In this document: positions 1 to 6,688 of the stretch, in pieces
Layout of the letters: every line of letters starts with the position of its first letter
Position numbering within the stretch: the first letter of the stretch is position 1
DNA from: Selenomonadaceae bacterium
GTDB taxonomy: Bacteria; Bacillota; Negativicutes; Selenomonadales; Selenomonadaceae
Length of the DNA: 9,068 bases
Assembly: GCA_016280345.1 (NCBI GenBank)
Contig: JAEEGN010000151.1
Span: 1-9,068 of the forward strand
Reading direction: 5' to 3'
Notes under the pieces: generated by a model
Database searches by the model: none
Told to the model about the DNA's origin: nothing
Seen by the model: only the letters and a program-made list of their open reading frames with translations
Translations under genes and position numbers: made by a program

Positions 1-333
1 CATATTGCCAAAAGCGGATTGACGTTTTGTGCTCGCCTGGCGGCCGGACGGATGGCGCGGGCCGGTTTTTTGCTGCCCGGCCATTTCTTCGGGATGCTGG
101 CAGGTGGTCATATGTATGAGAGAAACTTCCTCTCCATCTTGGCGAATCTGCCGGAGGGAACGTCTGAGATCATGGTGCATCCCGGACGGAATCGCCAGCT
201 GCTGGATTCGGTTTATCATTGGGGCTATCATTGGGAGGACGAGCTGGCGGCGGTCACGTCGAAGGAAGTATGCCGCTTTCTGGAGCGAAACCAAATCAAG
301 CTGATTTCATTCAAGGAGCTGGACGATGAATAA
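1..333 (+). CDS. ChbG/HpnK (YdjC) family carbohydrate deacetylase, C-terminal part (5' end outside window)
   Basis: The reading frame is open from the first base and ends at TAA 331-333, so this is the last 110 codons of a longer gene. The tail matches the end of ChbG/HpnK (YdjC) deacetylases: a Glu-Ile-Met-Val-His-Pro-Gly segment around codons 56-62, then a Trp/Tyr-rich stretch, an 'ELAAVTSKEV' helix and a closing 'IKLISFKEL'. Family members are metal-dependent enzymes that remove acetyl groups from N-acetylated sugars such as chitobiose (ChbG) or a hopanoid sugar (HpnK). The main metal ligands lie upstream of the window and cannot be checked. Translational overlap with the next gene, a lipid-flippase-like membrane protein, suggests action on a lipid-linked amino sugar rather than on free chitobiose; that is inference. 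The TTG at position 19 is in frame but has no ribosome binding site and is unlikely to be the true start. Confidence 0.82.
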   Translation, partial: HIAKSGLTFCARLAAGRMARAGFLLPGHFFGMLAGGHMYERNFLSILANLPEGTSEIMVHPGRNRQLLDSVYHWGYHWEDELAAVTSKEVCRFLERNQIKLISFKELDDE

Positions 334-1321
334 ATTTTACCGGCGTCTGGCGCTTTTAGTGGTGCTGGTGCTTGGAATATCCGGGGCGGTGATTTATTTC
401 ACCATGGATATCCACACGCTGACGAATTTAACGATTTTCAAACCGTGGTCGCTGGTACTGGCAATTGCCTTTGTCGCCGTGGGCTTGTTTCTTGACGGCA
501 GCCGTCTCATGCATTTGGTGCATATCTCCGATGAAAATATCACGTTGTCGGAGGCGGTCCAGGTCGTTTTCGGCAATTATTTTCTGGCGCTGCTGACTCC
601 CGGCGCAACGGGTGGTGCCGTAGCGCAGCTGATGTTCTTGCGCCGCGCCGGTGTTCCGACCGGCAAGGCAACCGTTCTGGTCTTTGTTCGAACAGTGGTG
701 TCTATACTATTCCTTCTTTTGTGCCTGCCGTTCATTTTCTTTCACGACGCTCATATCCTGCCGGGCATTTCCAACAGTTGGCTGATTGCCATTTCCCTTA
801 CCGCCTTTTCCGTTATTTGTCTGCTCGTGCTGGCAGCGCGGTCCAATCTGATGAAGCATTTGGCGGTGAGGATTGCCCGTCGGCTTCCTCCGTCACAGGG
901 ACGTAAATGCCTGACGATTTTCCGGGACACCCAGGCAGCGGTCCAGCTTCTCAGCGCCTCGCCACGGGCAATGCTGATGGTCTTCATTGAGTCAGGCCTG
1001 TCGCTGATCGCGATTTACGCGGTTGTGCCCTGCCTGCTTCTGGGCCTGGGTGTTCATGACGCCGATTGGTACTCTGTCATGGGGCGGATGATTTTCCTCA
1101 ATATGCTGCTCTATTTTACGCCTACCCCGGGTGGTTCCGGTATCGCTGAGGGCGGTTTCGTTCTGTTGTTCAATGAGTCCGTGCCGGCCGGTACGGTGGG
1201 CATCATCGCTGTAGGCTGGCGGCTCATCGCCGAGTATATTCCGTTCCTGATCGGTCTCTATTACACCGTCAAGGTCTTCGGTGCGGATTTCCTGAACAAG
1301 CCGGTTGTGCAAAAAGGCTGA
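326..1321 (+). CDS. Lysylphosphatidylglycerol synthase TM / flippase-like family membrane protein (UPF0104, YbhN-like)
   Basis: This 331-residue polytopic inner-membrane protein starts at an ATG that overlaps the upstream stop by 8 bases. AAGGAG (313-318), inside the upstream gene, lies 7 bases before it. Hydrophobic segments fall near residues 7-26, 40-57, 83-105, 116-138, 150-171, 215-241, 249-266 and 287-315. Two glycine-rich motifs typical of the family are present: TPGATGG at 91-97 and PTPGGSGIAEGG at 266-277. The family comprises the membrane half of MprF (lipid flipping) and stand-alone relatives near glycosyltransferases and hopanoid genes. There is no attached lysyl-transferase domain, so this is not a full MprF. 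Coupling to a sugar deacetylase suggests it handles or translocates a glycolipid or lipid-linked sugar; that role is inferred. A strong terminator follows directly. Family assignment is secure, substrate unknown. Confidence 0.88.
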   Translation: MNKFYRRLALLVVLVLGISGAVIYFTMDIHTLTNLTIFKPWSLVLAIAFVAVGLFLDGSRLMHLVHISDENITLSEAVQVVFGNYFLALLTPGATGGAVAQLMFLRRAGVPTGKATVLVFVRTVVSILFLLLCLPFIFFHDAHILPGISNSWLIAISLTAFSVICLLVLAARSNLMKHLAVRIARRLPPSQGRKCLTIFRDTQAAVQLLSASPRAMLMVFIESGLSLIAIYAVVPCLLLGLGVHDADWYSVMGRMIFLNMLLYFTPTPGGSGIAEGGFVLLFNESVPAGTVGIIAVGWRLIAEYIPFLIGLYYTVKVFGADFLNKPVVQKG

Positions 1322-1331
1322 ATTTGCTAAG

Positions 1332-1374
1332 AAAGGCTTCGCGCCCGGAGGGGAGCGACGCCTTTTGGTTTTTT
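1332..1374 (+). terminator. Rho-independent terminator after the flippase-like gene
   Basis: Arms 1332-1342 (AAAGGCTTCGC) and 1355-1365 (GCGACGCCTTT) form an 11-bp stem with one mismatch and a 12-base loop. The stem runs into TTTTGG and six T residues at 1369-1374. It begins 10 bases after the stop codon and separates the deacetylase/flippase unit from carD. Confidence 0.85.
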
Positions 1375-1478
1375 CCTGCGAAAGGTATGATGGGGATGAA
1401 GTCGGCTTTATAAAATGATCGTGCAATTCCTATACGCAGTGAAAAAAGAGGTTTCATTATATTACGAACAGAAAAACT

Positions 1479-1507
1479 TTCTCAAGAGGGCAGATTTATG
1501 CTATAAT
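1479..1507 (+). promoter_or_regulatory. Extended -10 promoter for the CarD gene
   Basis: A perfect TATAAT at 1502-1507 is preceded by TG one base upstream (TGCTATAAT, 1499-1507), the extended -10 form. A -35-like TTCTCA (1479-1484; four of six consensus bases) lies 17 bases upstream. The expected start of transcription is near 1513-1515, giving a leader of about 100 bases before the CarD start codon. Confidence 0.75.
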
Positions 1508-1533
1508 AAGCAGAGAATGGGATACGGTTTGCC

Positions 1534-1595
1534 AGTCTGACGTGTTCCTCCAATGGCGCGGCAGACTCTAGGATTGGGGGAGTTTGCCGCTCCCC
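1534..1595 (+). promoter_or_regulatory. Structured 5' leader of the CarD gene (two small inverted repeats)
   Basis: Two inverted repeats lie between the promoter and the ribosome binding site. AGTCTG (1534-1539) pairs with CAGACT (1562-1567). GGGGAG (1577-1582) pairs with CTCCCC (1590-1595) around a 7-base loop. The second hairpin ends 8 bases before AGGAGG (1604-1609), so it could affect ribosome access. It has no T-run and matches no riboswitch I recognise. A regulatory role is inference only. Confidence 0.35.
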
Positions 1596-1616
1596 TGTGG
1601 GTGAGGAGGTGTGCCT

Positions 1617-2111
1617 TTGCTGCAGATCGGAGACAGGGTCGTTTACCCCATGCATGGTGCCGGCGTGATTGCCGGAATCGAGGATCATGAGGTGTTCGGC
1701 GAGGGAAAAGCTTACTATGTGCTGAAGATGCCGCTGGGGAATATGAAAGTCATGATTCCCGTGGATAACGCGGAAAATATCGGCCTTCGCGATGTGATTA
1801 CCGAGGATGGGATCCGCCGTGTCAAGAATGTTCTGGAGGATCCGCCGGAACGAGTCGCCGGCAGTTGGAACAAGCGGTTCCACGCCAACCTCTCCCGCAT
1901 GAAATCGGGGGATATTTGCGATGTGGCGGCCGTGGCCCGAAACCTCATCCTTCAGGACCGCATGCGGAAGATCTCGAGCGGTGAAAGGCGCCTCTTGGAT
2001 CTGGCGAAGCAGATTCTCGTCAGCGAGCTGGTCTTTGCTTTTGAAAAGACGCCTCAGGAGGTTGAGGACTGGATGAACGGCCTCTTGGAAAAGAATGGCT
2101 TTCCTCACTGA
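1617..2111 (+). CDS. carD: CarD family transcriptional regulator (RNA polymerase-interacting)
   Basis: The product is a 164-residue CarD/CdnL-type protein. These bind the RNA polymerase beta subunit through an N-terminal Tudor-like domain shared with Mfd (TRCF) and stabilise open promoter complexes, chiefly at rRNA and housekeeping promoters. The N-terminal domain spans about residues 1-60, with GDRVVYPMHGAGVI at 5-18. A helical C-terminal domain follows, with Trp84 in the SWNKRF segment where mycobacterial CarD has its DNA-wedge tryptophan, and GERRLLDLAKQILVSEL at 122-138. I chose TTG 1617 because AGGAGG (1604-1609) is 7 bases away, and the product then begins MLQIGD, like other family members (M-x-x-IGD). 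GTG 1611 is in frame and adds two residues, but lies one base from the Shine-Dalgarno sequence. The gene has its own promoter and sits alone between two noncoding stretches. Confidence 0.92.
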   Translation: MLQIGDRVVYPMHGAGVIAGIEDHEVFGEGKAYYVLKMPLGNMKVMIPVDNAENIGLRDVITEDGIRRVKNVLEDPPERVAGSWNKRFHANLSRMKSGDICDVAAVARNLILQDRMRKISSGERRLLDLAKQILVSELVFAFEKTPQEVEDWMNGLLEKNGFPH

Positions 2112-2186
2112 AAAATGAAGAATCCGCGGAGTTTTGCGTAGCCATAGCGCTTTTCCTGTGACGACAGGCAGCAACCATATGTCTCA

Positions 2187-2231
2187 AGACTCCCTTCCTG
2201 TTGCGCGTCCGCGCGGCTTGGAAGGGAGTCT
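2187..2231. repeat. Perfect 12-bp inverted repeat (possible terminator or small RNA hairpin)
   Basis: AGACTCCCTTCC (2187-2198) and GGAAGGGAGTCT (2220-2231) are exact reverse complements. Within the 21-base interval, GCGC (2203-2206) can pair with GCGC (2211-2214) around a 4-base loop, giving a two-tier hairpin. The nearest T-run (five T) starts about 19 bases past the stem, so it is not a standard intrinsic terminator for carD, although it lies only 76 bases after the carD stop. Confidence 0.7.
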
Positions 2232-2480
2232 ATGTCGTTCGACGGATGATTTTTCTTCGTTTCCCGGCAGGAAAAACCAATTCGTGCATGGAATAATTAC
2301 AAACAGATTTATTCTCTGACGCTGATGGGGGCGACTGAATTGGCCGCTCACTTTGATCTCAGGATCTACGAACGATAAGGAATTGCCGAAAAACAAACTA
2401 TACATTTGGCTTGCCTGTATTTCCGTGCGCGTCGTTATCGGGGACTCGGCGTAACTCTGCTACGACTTCGCCTCTTTACG

Positions 2481-2508
2481 TTGCGAACGAAAAATTATCC
2501 TGTACTAT
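2481..2508 (+). promoter_or_regulatory. Possible promoter of the hydrolase/cyclase unit
   Basis: TTGCGA (2481-2486) and TACTAT (2503-2508), 16 bases apart, each match four of six sigma-70-type consensus bases. An alternative -10, TGTAAT at 2517-2522 (five of six), has only a poor -35 partner, TTATCC at 2495-2500. Some promoter is expected here because carD lies more than 400 bases upstream. The exact site is uncertain. Confidence 0.35.
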
Positions 2509-2554
2509 TCGCATAGTGTAATTTCCCCAGTTCCCAAGAGGAGGATATGGTTCT

Positions 2555-3070
2555 ATGAAGAAAGCGCTTATCGTCATCGATATGCAGAACGATTTCATCG
2601 ATGGTGTTCTCGGCACCAAAGAAGCTTTGGCTATCGTACCCGGCGTTGTTGACCGGGTACGGGAGGCTTCCGACGATCCGGATACGAAGATTATCTTCAC
2701 GCAGGATACACATGCAGAGGATTATCTTTCCACCGCCGAGGGGGAGAAGCTTGCGGTTCCTCATTGCATAAAGCCGCAGAAAGGGTGGGAAATCTGTTCC
2801 GCGCTGGTCCCTTTTGCAGAAAAAGCGATGATCATAGAAAAACCGACATTCGGCTCGACCAGCCTTCCCAAGGCGGTCAGGGACTGCGATGAGCTTACGC
2901 TTGTGGGTCTCTGCACGGATATCTGCGTAATCTCCAACGCCATCCTGCTCAAAGCGTTTTATCCGGAGAAACACATTCGGGTTGAAAGTGCTCTTTGCGC
3001 CGGTGTTACCCCGGAAAGCCACCGGAACGCTTTAAACGCGATGAAGATGTGCCACATTGATATCCTTTGA
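2555..3070 (+). CDS. Isochorismatase-family cysteine hydrolase (nicotinamidase-like)
   Basis: This 171-residue cytoplasmic hydrolase belongs to the isochorismatase-like superfamily. AGGAGG (2539-2544) lies 10 bases before the ATG. The catalytic triad is visible: Asp9 in IDMQNDF, Lys96 in EKPTFGS and nucleophile Cys124 in GLCTDICV. Asp51, His53 (TQDTH) and His70 (VPHC) sit where nicotinamidases place metal ligands. Superfamily enzymes hydrolyse amide-type bonds (nicotinamide, ureidoacrylate, N-carbamoyl compounds) or, in true isochorismatases, a vinyl ether. The Asp-Lys-Cys triad plus metal residues favours an amidase such as nicotinamidase, which would feed NAD salvage. However, the protein is shorter than typical PncA, the sequence around the metal site is unusual, and no NAD gene is adjacent, so no symbol is given. 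The next gene starts 31 bases on with no terminator between, so the two are probably co-transcribed. Confidence 0.88.
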   Translation: MKKALIVIDMQNDFIDGVLGTKEALAIVPGVVDRVREASDDPDTKIIFTQDTHAEDYLSTAEGEKLAVPHCIKPQKGWEICSALVPFAEKAMIIEKPTFGSTSLPKAVRDCDELTLVGLCTDICVISNAILLKAFYPEKHIRVESALCAGVTPESHRNALNAMKMCHIDIL

Positions 3071-3101
3071 TCTTCCCCTGAGCGCGAAGGAGGTCCTTCC
3101 C

Positions 3102-5288
3102 ATGAAACCCCGGATGTTCCCAGGATGGATCCGCCTGTTGCTCCTCCTGTGCCTCCTGATTGGGGGATCTCCTGCCGCCAGTGCCCGGCAGGGTCAAACG
3201 GTACGAATTGGCTTTCCCCGAATCTTGCAGTCGGAGGACAACCGCAATCTAGCTGATCTTCAGACCTACGCCATCAGCTACCTGGATGAGCTGGCGAAGC
3301 AGACGGACTGGAAATATGAATACTATCCCGCTCCCTATGAAGAGTGTTGGCAGATGTTGGCGCATGGAGAGATTGATTTCATATTCCCGGTGGAGTTAGG
3401 CGAAAAACTTGACGCCGGGTTTGTCCCCACTGAGGGATATGCCTGCTACACGCTGCTCAGCCTTTACGTCCGCCAGGGTGATGATCGCTTCCCACCTGAC
3501 GTGGGGCCGGCAATGAACCGGCGGTCGGTTGGTCTTCTGGAGAATGAGGCACATCAAAAGCAGTTTGAGTATTACCGGAAAAAGAACCGCTGGGAGATTA
3601 CGACACATGTCTATCCTTCAAGGACGGCACTGGTTGAAGCTTTGCGTCACGGTGAGGTTGACGCCATTGTCGATAACGGCAATCAGGATATACCGGAAAT
3701 TCGTCTCCTGGCATCGTTTGCGATGCTGGAAGCCTGCTTGATCACTACTGGGGACAAGCAGGAACTTGCGGATGAGTTCAATCTGGCAATCCATACATCG
3801 CAAGTAACGAATCCCGATTTCGAGACCTGGCTGGAGAAACAGTATCTCGACCCGGTCATGCATCGTATCGCCGCTTATACTGAGCCGGAACGCAATCTCG
3901 TCCGTCATCTGTTGCCGTTGCGGCTGGTTTTCGTACGCGATCTCCTGCCGTTGGCAGCGGGCGATGGAACGGACGGTGTCCGGGGCATCTATGTTGATAT
4001 TCTTCGGCAAATGGCCAAAGACAGCGGACTCACACTGGATTTTGTCGAAGCCCCCTCCATCAAGGAGGCCACGCGTCTGGTTGATGATGGTATTGTGGAC
4101 ATGGCGCTGACAGTCTATGATAGGGGTTCCTTTCGCGAAGGGATGTTTTACACTAATTCCTTCCACTTTGAATCGCTTGCGGTTATTGCCCGTCGTAACG
4201 AAGCAATCGATTTAAACGCGTCGCTCAAGGTCGCCATCCCGGAGTGGATGCCAGGCGCGAAGGCCTTCATCGAACGACGGCACCGTAACCTAATTATCGA
4301 AGAGTTCAGTGATATCGACTCGTGTCTTGACAGTGTTTCTCAAGAGAGATGCGCCTTGGCGATGATTCCTCAGGCAGTGCTGCAGTATGACGATACACTC
4401 TTGACGTATCCTTCACTGGTGATTCTGACCGCGTCGGAGCTGCGTGTCGAGTTGCCGGTATGCCTTGCCGTTTCCAACAACCAGCAACGTCTCCTCCAGG
4501 AAATCCTTGACAAATCCATTCTCCATCTGGAACCGGAAGTTGTCAATCAGATCATCCAGCAGAACATGAGCCAAGGACGGTTGTCACTGCGATTCATATT
4601 GTCCCGTTACCCGTTCTATTCCGCCGGCGTGGTCGTTTTCTTCATCTTGGGCGGCGTAGCGACGGCTTTCTTCGCTTACCTCGCCCGGGTTAAGGACCGA
4701 CAGGCACAGCTCCTCGACGACAAAAATCAGGAGCTGCAAATGACTATGCGGGCACGCGACCATGCTCAGCATGATGCGGAGACTGACCCTCTGACAGGGC
4801 TCCTCAATCGGATGGTCATGGAAACCGTCTGCAAGAACTTTCTCTTGGAGGCCAGTGAAGGAGGAACAACATTCGCCTTCTTCATCGCCGACCTCGACCA
4901 TTTCAAGGAGGTCAACGACACTTACGGGCATCAGGTCGGCGATAATATCCTTAAGGGCTTCGCACAGGCGATAAAATCTGTTTTTCGCCGAACGGATTGC
5001 ATTGCTCGTTTCGGTGGTGACGAGTTCGTTGTTTTTGCCCCTTTCATCACCCAGCGCTCGGAATTGGAACGTCTTTGCGTCGGAATCCTTGAGGGAGCCA
5101 AAGCCTTGACGCTGGAGGATGGCAGCCATCCGGTCACCGTCAGCATCGGCATTGCCTTAGCGCCAGAGCATGGACACACCTATGATGAAATCTTCCAGGC
5201 CGCTGATGCTGCTCTGTATCAGGTAAAGGTGTCAGGGCGCAACAGCTTTCGCGTTTACGAGCCCAGTATGGAAGGGAAAAAAGTATAA
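3102..5288 (+). CDS. Membrane-bound diguanylate cyclase with two periplasmic solute-binding (SBP_bac_3-like) domains
   Basis: The 728-residue product starts at ATG 3102, 7 bases after AGGAGGT (3088-3094). Order of parts: signal peptide 1-28 (hydrophobic core LLLLLCLLIGG, likely cleavage after ASA); first SBP_bac_3-like domain about 33-265; second about 272-490; transmembrane helix about 506-528; short coiled linker about 530-560; GGDEF domain from 562 (DPLTGLLNR) to about 722. The cyclase looks active: GGDEF at 638-642, metal-binding Asp597 in IADLDHFK and substrate-site NDTYGH. An inhibitory I-site RxxD (Arg629, Asp632) lies five residues before GGDEF. It should make c-di-GMP from two GTP in the cytoplasm in response to a periplasmic ligand, probably a small amino-acid-like solute; the ligand is unknown. 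The tandem Venus-flytrap input resembles BvgS-type sensors with GGDEF in place of a kinase. There is no EAL domain. Confidence 0.93.
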   Translation: MKPRMFPGWIRLLLLLCLLIGGSPAASARQGQTVRIGFPRILQSEDNRNLADLQTYAISYLDELAKQTDWKYEYYPAPYEECWQMLAHGEIDFIFPVELGEKLDAGFVPTEGYACYTLLSLYVRQGDDRFPPDVGPAMNRRSVGLLENEAHQKQFEYYRKKNRWEITTHVYPSRTALVEALRHGEVDAIVDNGNQDIPEIRLLASFAMLEACLITTGDKQELADEFNLAIHTSQVTNPDFETWLEKQYLDPVMHRIAAYTEPERNLVRHLLPLRLVFVRDLLPLAAGDGTDGVRGIYVDILRQMAKDSGLTLDFVEAPSIKEATRLVDDGIVDMALTVYDRGSFREGMFYTNSFHFESLAVIARRNEAIDLNASLKVAIPEWMPGAKAFIERRHRNLIIEEFSDIDSCLDSVSQERCALAMIPQAVLQYDDTLLTYPSLVILTASELRVELPVCLAVSNNQQRLLQEILDKSILHLEPEVVNQIIQQNMSQGRLSLRFILSRYPFYSAGVVVFFILGGVATAFFAYLARVKDRQAQLLDDKNQELQMTMRARDHAQHDAETDPLTGLLNRMVMETVCKNFLLEASEGGTTFAFFIADLDHFKEVNDTYGHQVGDNILKGFAQAIKSVFRRTDCIARFGGDEFVVFAPFITQRSELERLCVGILEGAKALTLEDGSHPVTVSIGIALAPEHGHTYDEIFQAADAALYQVKVSGRNSFRVYEPSMEGKKV

Positions 5289-5326
5289 TGTGGACATCAG
5301 CCATCAAAAGAGAAGTCAATAGTGAC

Positions 5327-5362
5327 AAGAACCGCTCGCTGGAAATCCGGCGGGCGGTTTTT
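5327..5362 (+). terminator. Strong rho-independent terminator after the diguanylate cyclase gene
   Basis: Arms 5330-5342 (AACCGCTCGCTGG) and 5347-5359 (CCGGCGGGCGGTT) form a 13-bp stem with two G-U pairs and an AAAT loop. A five-T run covers 5358-5362 and can also pair with upstream AAG. It lies about 40 bases after the stop codon and isolates the hydrolase/cyclase unit from deoB. Confidence 0.9.
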
Positions 5363-5506
5363 CGTGCCAGGCGGAGAATTCCAGCAGGATTCAGGACCGG
5401 TTTCGTCGAATGAAACAGAAAAAGGTGAAGAAGGGAATCCGTGTGCGAAGAACGCGCTTCACAGATTGTTTTCGATTTGAGTTCAGGATCATAAGGGGGG
5501 GCAGAG

Positions 5507-6676
5507 ATGGTTAAGCGGTTGTATCTTATTGTACTTGACGGTTTCGGGATTGGAGCTTTGCCGGACGCTGCGGCGTTCGGAGACAGCGATGTCCATACGT
5601 TGCAATCGATAATGAAGTCGCCGGCGTTTTCCGTGCCGCATTTGGAGTGGCTGGGTCTCATGAATATTGAGGGCGTGGACGCCGGACGGAAGGCGCCCGT
5701 GCCGGTGGCTTCTTTTGCCCGCTGTGCCGAACGGTCGAAGGGGAAGGATACGACGACCGGTCATTGGGAAATCGCGGGACTTGTTTCAGATACACCGATG
5801 CCGACTTTTCCCGGTGGTTTTCCTCCCGATCTCATCGGGAAGCTGGAAAAGGCCTTCGGGCGGAAGATCATTTGCAACCAACCGTATTCTGGTACGGAGG
5901 TCCTCGTGGATTATGGGCGGGAGCATGAGGAAACTGGTGCTCTGATTGTTTATACGTCGGTGGACAGCGTCCTCCAGATCGCCTGCCATGAGCGGGTGGC
6001 ATCGGAGGATACGCTGTATGCTTTTTGCCGGAAGGCAAGAGCCATTTGCACCGGTCCTTATGCGGTGGGGCGGGTGATTGCCCGTCCCTTTACCGGTGAT
6101 TATCCGGATTACCGTCGTACCGCCGGACGTCATGATTTTTCACTGCTGCCATTCGGAGAGACGTTGCTTGATGCGGTTTCCGGGGCGGCCATGACGACCA
6201 TCGGCGTTGGCAAGATTTCCGATATTTTCGCTGGCCGCGGCGTGAGCCGCCATATCGCGATGGACGGCAACGAGGACGGCATGAGGAAGACCATTGCAAC
6301 CCAAGACGAGGATTTCCGGGGGCTCTGCTTTGTCAATCTCGTTGATTTCGATATGCAGTATGGTCATCGACGCGATGTGGACGGGTACGCCGGAGCGATG
6401 GCACGCTTTGACCAGAGACTTGGGGACTTCATTTTCCGTATGGGGCCGGAGGATGTGCTGATGATCACGGCGGACCATGGATGCGACCCGGCGGCCCCGG
6501 GCAGCGATCATACCCGGGAGTATACGCCGCTCCTGGTCTACGGGCAAACGGTTCGGGGCGGCGTCAATCTCGGAACGCGGAGCACGTTTGCCGATATCGG
6601 GGCCACGGCGGCGGAAATCCTTGGCGTTTCTCTCAAGACGCCGGGCACAAGTTTTTGGGAAGCGATAAAGAAATAG
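5507..6676 (+). CDS. deoB: Phosphopentomutase
   Basis: This 389-residue cytoplasmic enzyme interconverts (deoxy)ribose-1-phosphate and (deoxy)ribose-5-phosphate, linking nucleoside breakdown to pentose phosphate metabolism. It belongs to the alkaline phosphatase-like metalloenzyme superfamily and binds two Mn ions. Visible active-site parts are Asp11 (VLDGFG), the Thr82-84 run in GKDTTTGHWE that carries the phosphorylated threonine, Asp282 and His287 (VDFDMQYGH), Asp323 and His324 (TADHG) and His335 (SDHTREYTP). Length is normal for the family and no key residue appears missing. The ATG follows a G-rich AAGGGGGGG site (5492-5500). The stop overlaps the Shine-Dalgarno sequence of the next gene, pdp, which supplies its substrate. 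No deoC (deoxyribose-phosphate aldolase) is in the window. No convincing promoter was found in 5363-5506, although a TTCACA -35-like element occurs at 5458. Confidence 0.97.
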   Translation: MVKRLYLIVLDGFGIGALPDAAAFGDSDVHTLQSIMKSPAFSVPHLEWLGLMNIEGVDAGRKAPVPVASFARCAERSKGKDTTTGHWEIAGLVSDTPMPTFPGGFPPDLIGKLEKAFGRKIICNQPYSGTEVLVDYGREHEETGALIVYTSVDSVLQIACHERVASEDTLYAFCRKARAICTGPYAVGRVIARPFTGDYPDYRRTAGRHDFSLLPFGETLLDAVSGAAMTTIGVGKISDIFAGRGVSRHIAMDGNEDGMRKTIATQDEDFRGLCFVNLVDFDMQYGHRRDVDGYAGAMARFDQRLGDFIFRMGPEDVLMITADHGCDPAAPGSDHTREYTPLLVYGQTVRGGVNLGTRSTFADIGATAAEILGVSLKTPGTSFWEAIKK

Positions 6677-6688
6677 GAGGCCCTGTCT

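Larger units (their letters stand above)
2112..2554. other. 443-base noncoding gap between carD and the cysteine hydrolase
   Basis: No convincing coding frame exists here: short frames on both strands lack ribosome binding sites and recognisable protein character. The first half carries small hairpins (CCTGT 2155-2159 with ACAGG 2164-2168) and the long palindrome described separately at 2187-2231. The second half (about 2280-2500) holds nothing I can name, and a weak promoter precedes the next gene. No tRNA, SRP RNA, tmRNA or known riboswitch motif was recognised by eye. Confidence 0.6.

Noticed and set aside
2136..2154. Weak hairpin plus TTTT after carD as its terminator
   Set aside because: The stem is only about five pairs with a bulge, too weak to call.
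1482..2174. 230-codon minus-strand frame opposite carD
   Set aside because: It is a shadow of the CarD gene and its promoter, with low-complexity composition and no domain.
2134..2319. 61-codon plus-strand frame in the carD-hydrolase gap
   Set aside because: It runs through the long palindrome, has no ribosome binding site and shows no protein-like pattern.
5458..5495. Promoter for deoB (TTCACA at 5458-5463 as the -35)
   Set aside because: No acceptable -10 lies 16-18 bases downstream; the nearest candidate, CATAAG (5490-5495), is too close to the ribosome binding site.
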